A DNA stretch of 64,000 nt from an uncultured Prevotella sp. (GTDB taxonomy: Bacteria > Bacteroidota > Bacteroidia > Bacteroidales > Bacteroidaceae): contig CAJKDU010000009.1 of NCBI GenBank assembly GCA_905198745.1, positions 1 through 64,000 on the forward strand, given 5' to 3'. Shown piece by piece: positions 50,525-59,034 of this stretch (the first letter of the stretch is position 1; each line of letters starts with the position of its first letter). The notes beneath the pieces were generated by a model. It was not told the origin of the DNA and made no database searches. It saw only the letters and a program-made list of their open reading frames with translations. The position numbers and the translations under genes were made by a program.

Positions 50525-51595
50525 CTATCGTATGATTTCCCAAAAGTCAAGAGGCAAGCTAACATTGGGTAATTCTTGGGCGGCTGCAAAGAGCGGAGCA
50601 ATGTTTTCCGGGGTAAATCCGGCTATGCCACAACCGATGCGAGTGACAAGGAAGTGGAGTTGCGGGTGCGCCTGGGCGAAAGCAATGAAGTCATTGACGT
50701 AGGGCCGGATGGTTCCCACACCTCCCTGCATGGTCGGTATGGCGTAACTTTGTCCCTGCAGTCCGACGCCTTTGCCCATCACAGCTCCGAAATAAAGGCG
50801 TGCCGTACGTGCAGCACCACCTCCGTGCATGCCTTGCAGATTGCTGCCAAAGACAAACACTTCGTTTTCCTTCAGGGAATCTATCCTTGAAGGGGTAATT
50901 CTGTTTTGTTCCATAGGTGTATTGGGGATTGAATAATCTGAGTGGGGTGAAACGGAGCAGGTCTTTTCCAACGCCATATCTCCTGGCTCTGCCATTTGTC
51001 CTTCTCCTGATTCGTAATAGTGGGTGAAGTAGGGTATCACATAGTTGTGCATCAACTTTTGGTAACGCTGGCTTATTGCAGATGGTGTCATGCCGAGTTG
51101 CGCGGCAATTTCCTTGCTCTTGAATCCTTCCACGAAGAGCATTTCCAGAATAATGGAGTTAGTGTCGTCACGGCCGAAAACGGAGCATAGGTCACGGATA
51201 AGTTTGTGACATTCTTCTTTATAGTTATTGTCTACTACATCGAAGCGTACGGACGACTTGTTCACGCGTTCCTCGAAACTTTCCGTTAGGTGCTCCTTGC
51301 TTACAGCTTTCATCTTGTCCAGCTGGACAAAACGGAAACCATTGACCATCCATGTCTTGAGCGACATGCTTGGCTTCTTGTCTTCCAGTTGCTTGAAATC
51401 GCGCATGCTGAGTGACAGGTAATACTCGTGGGCCAAAGAGAAAAAGTCCATGCCGGGCATATTCCTCAAACCATATCGCTTGTCGTAGATGCAATAGGCT
51501 ATCTTGCAATAGTTATAGAAATATGTTCGGGTGATTCTTTCGTCTCGCTTCTTGAGCCCGTCAAGAATCTCGTGGTCGGATAGGACAGTGTTCAT
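50525..51595 (-). CDS. Sigma-70-like factor fused to a macrodomain-like C-terminal domain
   Basis: 356 aa in two parts. Residues about 20-95 resemble sigma region 2 (YFYNYCKIAYCIYDKRYG) and 150-183 a region-4 helix-turn-helix (FKSKEIAAQLGMTPSAISQRYQKL). After a linker (about 195-230) comes a separate domain, 231-356, with VFVFGSNLQGMHGGGAA, KGVGLQGQSYAIPT and FLVTRIGCGIAGF. This resembles the stand-alone macrodomain-like family sometimes labelled A1S_2505-like, which may bind ADP-ribose-type nucleotides. The linker reads without a stop, so the fusion is real in this sequence; Met228 could also start a separate product. It follows the esterase gene at 11 bp. Confidence 0.8.
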   Translation of the reverse strand: MNTVLSDHEILDGLKKRDERITRTYFYNYCKIAYCIYDKRYGLRNMPGMDFFSLAHEYYLSLSMRDFKQLEDKKPSMSLKTWMVNGFRFVQLDKMKAVSKEHLTESFEERVNKSSVRFDVVDNNYKEECHKLIRDLCSVFGRDDTNSIILEMLFVEGFKSKEIAAQLGMTPSAISQRYQKLMHNYVIPYFTHYYESGEGQMAEPGDMALEKTCSVSPHSDYSIPNTPMEQNRITPSRIDSLKENEVFVFGSNLQGMHGGGAARTARLYFGAVMGKGVGLQGQSYAIPTMQGGVGTIRPYVNDFIAFAQAHPQLHFLVTRIGCGIAGFTPENIAPLFAAAQELPNVSLPLDFWEIIR

Positions 51596-51606
51596 AATAA
51601 CAGTCT

Positions 51607-52950
51607 TTATAGTTTGATTTCTACTGCTGCTGGATAAATTCGGTAAGGGTCAAAGAACGTGGCACAACTGTTCACCATGTTCTTGACGTTGGCTTTCACC
51701 TTTCCTTGGAACACTTGCTTGCCGTTCACAATGATGGTGACTGGAACCTTGAGGTCTACCAGTTGCTCGTTAAGATAGATGGTGAATTTGCCAGAGGTGG
51801 CAGGTTTATGGCTTTTCTTGAATTTCATTTCAATGCCCCAGTTGGGGTCGCGCTGCAAAATGTCGTAGGTGACAGTGCTTACCTTTACGTTGATGGTGTT
51901 GCCTTGGATAGACATTTCGTAATAGGTTCGTGTGTTGTCAGCTTTGTCGGAGCGCTCATTGACATGGATATTGTAGAATCCATTGCGGTGACGCCCGTCC
52001 ATTTCAAAATCTTCCCAAAACACTTGCTTGGGATAAGGGTTGCGAACATGTTGCCTTAACCAAGGTGTGGTAGGGCGATAGTCGATGGCATGCCCACAAT
52101 TGGGCACGAGTTCTATGCGGTGGTCGTAGAGTCCGGGATGCAGAACTTGCAGGCTGTCGAACCATTGGCGGGTAGCCTTTGTGAAATAGTTACGGTAGAA
52201 GCCATTGTCGAGTTCACCTGTGAGAAATGAAAAATCAATGTTGGCGCAGTTCTCTACAGGTGCGTTGCGCAGCGGTTCACCACCCGCCATTGGTCCTGCG
52301 GCTGCCAGATAGTCTGCATAGAACGATGCCAAACGTTGGCTGCCGTAACCTCCTTCCGAGATTCCAAACACATAGAGCCGGTTGGCGTCTACGTCTTCGC
52401 CAGCCAATGCCAGCCGGATAAGTTTTTCCCAGGCATATTGTTTAGCTTTCTGCCACCATCGGTAGTAGTTGCCTTCATTGGGAATTTGCGGAATGAAATA
52501 GATGGATGGCGCATCTTTAAACATCGTGGAAAGGCGTACACCGGCATACCACTCTTGCTCTTTGGGACCTGAACCATGTAGGTAAAGGAAGAGTGGAAGT
52601 CTGCCGGTTTGTGTGCTGTCGGCCTTCTTCCAATAGCAATAGGGCATCACGGCATGAGGTTCCAGGGAGTCTGGCAATGTCCAACTACCCTTTGACCACT
52701 TGTCAAGAGGCTTGGCAGCTATCAACTTTTCCTCTTTTGCTTGTCTGTTGGCCTGCTTCCAGGCTGCCCAAACCTTGTCTTGCCAAACCTTGATTTGTGC
52801 AGGCTTGATGATTTTGTCCTGCGTATAACTTTTCGTGCTGCCAGCCAGGTGGTCGGCAAAATAGTGTTCAATGTTTTTGTCTTGTGCCATTGTTGCCTCG
52901 CTGACAGCCAACAGGCATATCCATAGATATGTTGTGATTTTAGATTTCAT
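51607..52950 (-). CDS. Secreted alpha/beta-hydrolase, esterase-like
   Basis: About 447 aa from the ATG at 52950; a frame to 53010 covers the promoter. Signal peptide about 1-22 (ICLLAVSEATMAQ). An alpha/beta-hydrolase fold follows: FLYLHGSGPKEQE oxyanion region, nucleophile elbow GISEGGYG, and a probable catalytic His in VPNCGHAIDY. The C-terminal quarter is a beta-rich accessory domain. Substrate unknown; resembles PHB-depolymerase-like or feruloyl-type esterases. Sigma-fusion gene is co-transcribed at 11 bp. Confidence 0.83.
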   Translation of the reverse strand: MKSKITTYLWICLLAVSEATMAQDKNIEHYFADHLAGSTKSYTQDKIIKPAQIKVWQDKVWAAWKQANRQAKEEKLIAAKPLDKWSKGSWTLPDSLEPHAVMPYCYWKKADSTQTGRLPLFLYLHGSGPKEQEWYAGVRLSTMFKDAPSIYFIPQIPNEGNYYRWWQKAKQYAWEKLIRLALAGEDVDANRLYVFGISEGGYGSQRLASFYADYLAAAGPMAGGEPLRNAPVENCANIDFSFLTGELDNGFYRNYFTKATRQWFDSLQVLHPGLYDHRIELVPNCGHAIDYRPTTPWLRQHVRNPYPKQVFWEDFEMDGRHRNGFYNIHVNERSDKADNTRTYYEMSIQGNTINVKVSTVTYDILQRDPNWGIEMKFKKSHKPATSGKFTIYLNEQLVDLKVPVTIIVNGKQVFQGKVKANVKNMVNSCATFFDPYRIYPAAVEIKL

Positions 52951-52978
52951 TCTGCGTTGCTTGTTTCTTGTTGAGAGA

Positions 52979-52986
52979 CAAAGATA
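52979..52986 (-). promoter_or_regulatory. Probable -7 element of the esterase-sigma operon
   Basis: Minus-strand TATCTTTG, 28 bp before the ATG at 52950, with TTG candidates at 53005-53010 (spacing 18-21). Confidence 0.6.
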
Positions 52987-53066
52987 AGGAAATAAATTGA
53001 AACACAACAACTAAAAGCCTAAAAATGTAGGAACACCGGCAGATAACCGCGATGCGTGTTTAAAGA

Positions 53067-53103
53067 AAAGTTCCTATCATGGGAAGTCCATGATAGGAAC
53101 TTT
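53067..53103 (-). terminator. Terminator-like hairpin, 16-bp perfect stem
   Basis: AAAGTTCCTATCATGG (53067-53082) pairs perfectly with 53088-53103, loop 5 nt. On the minus strand it runs into TTTTCTTT. The nearest minus-strand gene upstream, argF', ends 555 bp away, so this hairpin would end either a long argF' trailer or a transcript that comes from element C. Confidence 0.75.
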
Positions 53104-53169
53104 GGTTCATCCGGGATTGGGAGTGATATTTGTGGTTCGTCGTTTGGATTGACAGAACAGCAAGCTAAA

Positions 53170-53615
53170 AGTCTTGTCATTACTTGTCTTCCTCTTTCCT
53201 CCATGTTGGATGACCATTTTCCTTGACGCGCACGCGCGCACAGGAAAAAGTTTGCGTTTAGTCTCTATTATCCATCACTTTTCTTGATATCTGACATTTT
53301 CCAGTTGACAGAAAGCGGGATAACTGGAGTGATAGATGCGTGATAGATGGCTAAATATCTATCACATCTATCACTTATTCGTCGTTTGTCAAGTTCAAGT
53401 GGGTTGCCACAAATCAGTCCTGCTATTTGAACAATTGATATCCACTGCCTGGGCAATGAGTGCACAGGCAGTGGAAGGAAGCTAAAGTCAGCATCTAACA
53501 TATCGTTAGTCTGCCGTTAGCGATGTGTTAGTCTGCCATTAATCAGAAGTCGAAACGGGCCTGTTTGGTGATCATATCCAGTTTGGAATTGATTTACATC
53601 CATCTGATACCGAAA
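53170..53615 (-). repeat. Composite intergenic element, copy C
   Basis: Same modules as copy B in the same order, read on the minus strand: flank module (53615-53549), two 22-bp repeats (53548-53505), hairpin with arms CCACTGCCTG/CAGGCAGTGG (53474-53442), five iterons (53374-53366, 53365-53357, inverted 53348-53340 and 53337-53329, then 53278-53270), AT-rich stretch, and CG/CA tract (53240-53227). Similarity to B continues past the tract to about 53170 (GGTCAT, CCAA-ATGG, CAAGTAA). No ORF is supported in the 650-bp gap. Function unknown. Confidence 0.85.
53505..53548 (+). repeat. 22-bp tandem repeat, two units
   Basis: Units at 53505 (GTTAGTCTGCCGTTAG plus CGATGT) and 53527 (GTTAGTCTGCCATTAA and decay). 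Part of copy C. Confidence 0.85.
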
Positions 53616-53658
53616 TTTCAGTCATTACTCACAATCCAGGGAGCCCCAGAACTTATGG

Positions 53659-54621
53659 TTAAAGCGTTTCCAAAACACGTTTCAATACTACTTCGGCGGA
53701 AATCTCTCGGTTGGCAGCTTCGGGTATGACGAGTGAGTGGTCGCTCTCAATCACGTCGTCGGTGACGATGAGGCCACGGCGTACGGGCAGACAGTGCATG
53801 AAGTATCCGTTGTTGGTCCAACTCATGTGTTCCGTGTCAATGGTCCAACTCATGTCTTTGCTGAGAATCTTGCCATAGTCTTCCACATTCTTCACACCAG
53901 GACAGCTCCAGTTTTTTGCATACACAAAGTCTGCGCCTTCCAGTGCCTTCTTTTGGTCGTATTCCACATGCGCGTTGCCCACGAATTTCGGATCGAGTTC
54001 GTAGCCCTCCGGTTGTGTAACCACGAAGTCAACGTCAGCGGCATTCATCCACTGTGCAAACGAATTGGGCACAGCCTGTGGCAGGGCACGGCAGTGGGGC
54101 GCCCAGGTGAGTACCACTTTGGGGCGCTTGGTTTGCTTGTGTTCATGGATGGTGATTAGGTCGGCAAAAGCCTGCAATGGGTGAACGGTGGCTGTCTCCA
54201 TGGCTACTACCGGTCGGCCGCTGTATTTTACAAACTGGTTGACAATCGTCTCGGCATAGTCATACTCACGGTCTTTAAGTCCGGCAAAAGAACGTACGGC
54301 AATGATGTCGCAATAGCATGCCATTACGGGAATCGCCTCCAGCAAGTGCTCGCTTTTGTCACCATCCATAATGACTCCACGTTCCGTTTCCAGCTTCCAG
54401 GCTCCGGCATTCACGTCGAGCACAATGACATTCATGCCCAGATTCATGGCAGCTTTCTGTGTGCTCAGACGTGTGCGCAGACTGTTGTTGAAGAAAATCA
54501 TCAACAGTGTCTTGTTCTTTCCCAACTGTTGGAAAGCAAACTTGTCTTTCTTTACCTCTTGTGCCTCGGCAAGTGCTTTGTTCAAGTCACCAAGGTCTTC
54601 TACATTGAAGAATGTTTTCAT
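53659..54621 (-). CDS. argF': N-succinylornithine carbamoyltransferase (ArgF')
   Basis: 320 aa. Carbamoyl-phosphate loop reads FFNNSLRTRLSTQ instead of the STRT of normal OTCases, and Trp75 is present in NAGAWKLE; both mark the acetyl/succinylornithine transcarbamylase group. In MDGDKSEH, position 90 is Ser. Known work places Pro at this position in Bacteroides succinylornithine enzymes and Glu in acetylornithine enzymes, and replacing that Glu by Ser favours succinylornithine. Makes N-succinylcitrulline. Last gene of the arg/pro operon, 13 bp after proA. Confidence 0.9.
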   Translation of the reverse strand: MKTFFNVEDLGDLNKALAEAQEVKKDKFAFQQLGKNKTLLMIFFNNSLRTRLSTQKAAMNLGMNVIVLDVNAGAWKLETERGVIMDGDKSEHLLEAIPVMACYCDIIAVRSFAGLKDREYDYAETIVNQFVKYSGRPVVAMETATVHPLQAFADLITIHEHKQTKRPKVVLTWAPHCRALPQAVPNSFAQWMNAADVDFVVTQPEGYELDPKFVGNAHVEYDQKKALEGADFVYAKNWSCPGVKNVEDYGKILSKDMSWTIDTEHMSWTNNGYFMHCLPVRRGLIVTDDVIESDHSLVIPEAANREISAEVVLKRVLETL

Positions 54622-54634
54622 ATTGTGTCTCCTT

Positions 54635-55879
54635 TTATTTTCTGATTTGTCCGTTACCTTCTATAATCCACTTGTATGTGGTCATCTCTTCGAGTGCCAT
54701 GGGACCGCGCGGTCCGAGTTTTTGGGTGCTGATTCCTATTTCCGCCCCCAAGCCGAACTGAGCTCCGTCTGTGAAACTCGTCGGGGCATTCCAGTAGACA
54801 CATGCTGCGTCTACTTCTGCCTGGAATTGACGGGCGGCTTGCTCGTCTTCAGTAATGATACATTCACTGTGACCACTGCCATACTGGGCGATGTGTGCAA
54901 TGGCTTGCGTTTCGTCAGCCACGGTTCTGATGGCCATGGCATAGTCCATGAACTCAGTGCCGAAGGTGTTATCGTCGGCCTGGTTGAGCAGGTCGGATGG
55001 ATATTGCTTGTCCAATGCCTTGAGCGCATCGGCATCGGCATAAATGCGTACATGACTGTTTGCCAATGGTTGGCAAAGTTGTGGCAGGTCGGCAAGTCTG
55101 TCTCGGTGGATAATCAGGCAGTCGAGAGCATTGCAGACACTAACTCGTCGTGTCTTGGCATTGTTGATGATGCGTGCACCCATTTCCGTATTGCCGGCTT
55201 TGTCGAAGTATGTGTTCACCACGCCGGCTCCTGTTTCTATAACAGGTACCTTGGCAGTATTGCGTACAAATTCTATCAGTTTCTTTCCTCCTCTTGGTAT
55301 GCAGAGGTCTATATAGCCAACGGCATTCAGCATTTCGCCTGTCGCTTCGTGTGTGGCAGGCAACAATTCAACTACATCAGGTGTGACGCCGTGTTGTTTG
55401 AGCACGTTGTGGATGAGGTCCACGATGGCGCGGTTGGAGTCGTCAGCGTCTTTCCCGCCTTTCAGCACACAGGCATTTCCGCTCTTGAAGCAGAGTGAGA
55501 AGACATCGAAACTGACATTGGGCCGAGCCTCGTATATCATGCCTATCACCCCGAATGGCACACTCACTCTTTTCAAGTCCAGGCCATTGTCGAGCACGCG
55601 ATGTTTCAGCACATGTCCTAAGGGAGAAGGTAACGTGGCTACATGCTTCATGTCGGAAGCTATTCCTTGGAGCCGTTCTTCGTTAAGTTGCAGTCTGTCA
55701 TACAACGGATTGCATCGCTCCATGCGCGCTAAATCTTTAGCATTGGCTTCGAGCAAGTCTTTTTCATGTAAGCTGATAGCATCTGCCACGGCTGTCAATA
55801 TCTCGTTGCGTTGTGCATCTGTGATAAGAGCCAGTTGCTTGCTGGCAGCTTTCACACGTTGGAATATTTCTGTCATCAT
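54635..55879 (-). CDS. proA: Glutamate-5-semialdehyde dehydrogenase
   Basis: 414 aa, aldehyde-dehydrogenase fold. PFGVIGMIYEARPNVSFD, LKGGKDADDSNRA, and the catalytic-Cys segment RRVSVCNALDCLI. Reduces gamma-glutamyl phosphate to the semialdehyde in proline synthesis. Start at 55879 or 55876 (two adjacent ATGs). Lies 4 bp after proB. Confidence 0.95.
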   Translation of the reverse strand: MMTEIFQRVKAASKQLALITDAQRNEILTAVADAISLHEKDLLEANAKDLARMERCNPLYDRLQLNEERLQGIASDMKHVATLPSPLGHVLKHRVLDNGLDLKRVSVPFGVIGMIYEARPNVSFDVFSLCFKSGNACVLKGGKDADDSNRAIVDLIHNVLKQHGVTPDVVELLPATHEATGEMLNAVGYIDLCIPRGGKKLIEFVRNTAKVPVIETGAGVVNTYFDKAGNTEMGARIINNAKTRRVSVCNALDCLIIHRDRLADLPQLCQPLANSHVRIYADADALKALDKQYPSDLLNQADDNTFGTEFMDYAMAIRTVADETQAIAHIAQYGSGHSECIITEDEQAARQFQAEVDAACVYWNAPTSFTDGAQFGLGAEIGISTQKLGPRGPMALEEMTTYKWIIEGNGQIRK

Positions 55880-55883
55880 AAAC

Positions 55884-56957
55884 CTATTCTATATAAAGGT
55901 AGTCATAGTGGATTAAGGGTTTCACGTCGTGTTGCCCGATGGCAGTACGGGCTTCGTCGGCGGAATAGTTGCTCTTGCCGATGCCTATCACCTTTCCTTC
56001 TGGCGAAACAATGTTGATAATGTCGCCCTCATCAAAGTCACCATCTATATGGGTGACACCTACTAATAGCAAGCTGACGGCTTTTTCGCCACGTAGGGCT
56101 TCTACGGCTTGTGGGTTGATAATGGCTTGACCCTTGGCGAAGCTTTCACTGTGGGCGATCCATTTCTTGACCCCTGACACTCCCTCCGGATTGGGCACGA
56201 ATTCTGTGTGCATGGTCTCCATGGGATGTTCTATCAAGTTGATAAGAATATCGGGAGTCTTGCCGTTGGCGATGATGACCTTGATGCCCTCATCAGCCAC
56301 CTTGCGTGCTATGTTGCACTTGGTGATCATGCCGCCTCTTCCAAACCCGCTCTTCTCGTCGAGAATGTACTCCGACAAGTCGCGGTCGTGGTAAACGGAG
56401 GGGATGACACGTGAACGCGGGTCAGATGGTGCGCCGTTGTATATTCCGTCCACATTGCTCAGGATGATGAGTGTTTCTGCATCCATCATGGAGGCGATCA
56501 GACCAGACAACTCGTCGTTATCGGTGAACATGAGCTCGGTAACGCTAACCGTGTCGTTTTCGTTGACAATGGGAATCACGCCGTTGTCAATCATGACGCT
56601 CATACAAGCCCGTTGGTTGAGATACTCGCCTCGGGTTGAGAAACTCTCTTTCATGGTCAGCACTTGCCCCACATGGAGCCCGTACTCGCGAAACAGGTCG
56701 TAGTAGAGATTGATGAGCTTTGCCTGACCGAGGGCAGAAAACAACTGGCGTTGTTCCACACTGTCAAGCTTGTGGTCTACTTTGAGTTCTCCCCGTCCGC
56801 ATGCCATGGCTCCCGATGAAACGAGTATCACCTCATACTGATGTTCTTTGAGCCAGGCTATTTGGTCCACTATGGCAGACATACGGGTTACATCGAGCTT
56901 TCCGTCTTTGCGTGTGAGCACATTGCTGCCCACTTTTACAACTATTCTTTTTCCCAT
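55884..56957 (-). CDS. proB: Glutamate 5-kinase
   Basis: About 357 aa from the ATG at 56957 (MGKRIVVKVGSNVL); an upstream frame to 56981 overlaps the hairpin before it. Amino-acid kinase fold (VSSGAMACGRGEL, NENDTVSVTEL, FGRGGMITK) and a C-terminal PUA domain (about 270-357, with GEKAVSLLLVGV and SPEGKVIGIGKSNYSA). Phosphorylates glutamate; the PUA-bearing form is normally proline-inhibited. Confidence 0.95.
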   Translation of the reverse strand: MGKRIVVKVGSNVLTRKDGKLDVTRMSAIVDQIAWLKEHQYEVILVSSGAMACGRGELKVDHKLDSVEQRQLFSALGQAKLINLYYDLFREYGLHVGQVLTMKESFSTRGEYLNQRACMSVMIDNGVIPIVNENDTVSVTELMFTDNDELSGLIASMMDAETLIILSNVDGIYNGAPSDPRSRVIPSVYHDRDLSEYILDEKSGFGRGGMITKCNIARKVADEGIKVIIANGKTPDILINLIEHPMETMHTEFVPNPEGVSGVKKWIAHSESFAKGQAIINPQAVEALRGEKAVSLLLVGVTHIDGDFDEGDIINIVSPEGKVIGIGKSNYSADEARTAIGQHDVKPLIHYDYLYIE

Positions 56958-56981
56958 CTTTATTCTTTTCGTTAAACGCAT

Positions 56982-57023
56982 AAAAGTTGCACAGTTCTTG
57001 GTTTAGATGGCTGTACAACTTTT
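56982..57023 (-). terminator. Hairpin between proC and proB, attenuator or partial terminator
   Basis: AAAAGTTGCACAG pairs with CTGTACAACTTTT, one mismatch, 16-nt loop. On the minus strand it ends in a T run and lies between the proC stop and the proB start, so it may reduce transcription of proB-proA-argF' relative to the upstream arg genes. Confidence 0.6.
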
Positions 57024-57038
57024 AGGTATGTGTATTGC

Positions 57039-57824
57039 TTAAAGACCAGCCTTGAGTCCTCTGACCACGGCACTGGTGAATCCGGCATGTTCCATCTCGT
57101 TGAGTCCCTTGATGGTGAGTCCTCCGGGGGTAGTCACTTTGTCTATTTCCTGTTCGGGATGAGTGCCATTGGCTTGTAGCAGTTCCACGGCACCTTTCAC
57201 GGTTTGTTGCACGATGCGCTGTGCGTCGGCAGCCCGGAATCCCAGTTCAACGCCACCCTCAGAAGCGGCTCGGATGTATCGCATGGCATATGCAATGCCG
57301 CAGCTGGCCAATGTGGTGCCGGCTCCGAGCAGACGTTCTTCGGTGATGATGCTTTCGCCCAACTCGTCGAAGATTCTACTGACTGTGCGAATCTCGTCGG
57401 TCGATGCTCCAACGGGTACAATGAACGTCATGGAGGCTTTCACGGCAATGGCAGTGTTGGGAATGACCAGGAAGAAGGCTGGCAAAGCGTTGTCACCCTT
57501 ATCAAGCCATGTTTTTATTTGGCTGGCCTTGATGCCTGCGGCACAGATGATGAGAGTCTGTTTCCCGTAGTCCAGTTCTTCTTTGATTTCCTCAATCACC
57601 TGTTCCAGTAGCCATGGCTTCACGAAGATGCTCACGATGTCTGAACTAGTTGCGGCCACTTTGTTGTCTGTGGTCACGCTAGCACCTTTCATGGCGAACC
57701 GTTCCAATTTCGTTTCTGTAGGATTTGCCACGGTGATGTCTGACGCTTGAAACATTTCTCCTTTGAGCATGCCGTCGACGAAAGCGCCGCCCATGGCTCC
57801 TGCTCCAATCACTGATATATTCAT
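57039..57824 (-). CDS. proC: Pyrroline-5-carboxylate reductase
   Basis: 261 aa. N-terminal NAD(P) loop VIGAGAMGGAFVDGML and the C-terminal block GIAYAMRYIRAASEGGVELGF, VTTPGGLTIKGLNEME. Final step of proline synthesis. Position within an arginine operon fits a shared glutamate-semialdehyde/ornithine metabolism. Confidence 0.95.
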   Translation of the reverse strand: MNISVIGAGAMGGAFVDGMLKGEMFQASDITVANPTETKLERFAMKGASVTTDNKVAATSSDIVSIFVKPWLLEQVIEEIKEELDYGKQTLIICAAGIKASQIKTWLDKGDNALPAFFLVIPNTAIAVKASMTFIVPVGASTDEIRTVSRIFDELGESIITEERLLGAGTTLASCGIAYAMRYIRAASEGGVELGFRAADAQRIVQQTVKGAVELLQANGTHPEQEIDKVTTPGGLTIKGLNEMEHAGFTSAVVRGLKAGL

Positions 57825-57849
57825 ATGCTTGTGTTTTTCGTTGTTTTCT

Positions 57850-58986
57850 TTAAGCCATTGCTTTTTTCAACCTTCCTATGAAGTCGTCTACTTCCTGCTT
57901 GGTAAAACAAAGCGGTGGAAGTAAGCGTAGGATGTTGGTAGAGGCACATCCGGTGAAGCAGTGCTCCTCATAGACCAACTTCTCGCGGATAGGCTTGTGA
58001 GGTGTGTCCAGTTCAATGCCTACCATCAGTCCGCGTCCTCTTACTTCAACGATGTGTGGTTCTGTCTTCTGCAGTTCCTTGAGTCTTGCAATAAGGTATT
58101 CTCCTGTCTCATGGGCATTTTCCACCAGTTTCTCACTCTCTATCACATCGAGCACGGCAAGTGCTGCCGTACATGCCAGGTGATTGCCTCCGAAAGTGGT
58201 GCCCAATTGTCCGTATTCAGGCTTGAATTCGGGCGAGATAAGCACAGCGCCCATTGGAAATCCGCAACCAATGCCTTTGGCCACCGTGATGAGGTCAGGC
58301 TTGATGTCCAGCCATTGGTGAGCGAAGAATTTGCCAGAACGGCCGTAGCCACATTGTATTTCATCACAGATAAGCATGGTCCCGTATTTCTTGCATGCTG
58401 CCTGAAGTCCTTGTGCAAATTCACGGCTGGCCATACGTATTCCGCCTACACCTTGTATACACTCTATGATGCATGCGCAAACGTCACCTTTTGCCATTTC
58501 TTTTTCCCAAGCTTCCAATTCGTTCAGTGGCAAATAGGTCACGTGGTTGTTGGCGTTGATAGGAGCTATGATTTTGGGGTTGTTGGTCACCTCCACTGCC
58601 AGTGACGTGCGGCCATGGAATGCTTTTTCCGCCGACAACACTCGGGTGCGGCCCGTATGGAAAGACGCTAGCTTGAGGGCATTCTCGTTGGCTTCGGCTC
58701 CACTGTTGATGAGAAAGAGCTGATAGTCTTCATAGCCCGATGCTTTACCCAGGCGCTTGGCGAGTTGTTGCTGTAATGGGTTGATGACCGAGTTGGAGTA
58801 GAATCCCAGCTTGTTCAGTTGGTTGGTCATCATTTCCACGTAGTGCGGATGGCAATGGCCTATGCTGATCACGGCATGGCCTCCGTAAAGGTCAAGATAT
58901 TCCTGCCCTTTGTCGTCCCACACCTTGCAGCCTTTGCCCCTTTCAATGGTTACGTTGAGTAGAGGATATACATTAAATAATTCCAT
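57850..58986 (-). CDS. argD: Acyl-ornithine aminotransferase (class III PLP)
   Basis: 378 aa. GGHAVISIGHCHP, SGAEANENALK, ICDEIQCGYGRSGKFF, and the PLP-lysine region LITVAKGIGCGFPMGA. Converts N-acyl-glutamate semialdehyde and glutamate to N-acylornithine. In this organism the acyl group is probably succinyl, given the neighbouring argF'. Between argC and proC. Confidence 0.93.
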   Translation of the reverse strand: MELFNVYPLLNVTIERGKGCKVWDDKGQEYLDLYGGHAVISIGHCHPHYVEMMTNQLNKLGFYSNSVINPLQQQLAKRLGKASGYEDYQLFLINSGAEANENALKLASFHTGRTRVLSAEKAFHGRTSLAVEVTNNPKIIAPINANNHVTYLPLNELEAWEKEMAKGDVCACIIECIQGVGGIRMASREFAQGLQAACKKYGTMLICDEIQCGYGRSGKFFAHQWLDIKPDLITVAKGIGCGFPMGAVLISPEFKPEYGQLGTTFGGNHLACTAALAVLDVIESEKLVENAHETGEYLIARLKELQKTEPHIVEVRGRGLMVGIELDTPHKPIREKLVYEEHCFTGCASTNILRLLPPLCFTKQEVDDFIGRLKKAMA

Positions 58987-59034
58987 ATTTTATTGTTTTT
59001 TTGTCTTGTGGAAGTCGTGTGCCCTCCAGTTCTT

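Noticed and set aside
50914..50914. Two separate genes instead of the sigma fusion
   Set aside because: The frame crosses the linker without a stop; Met228 might still serve as an internal start.
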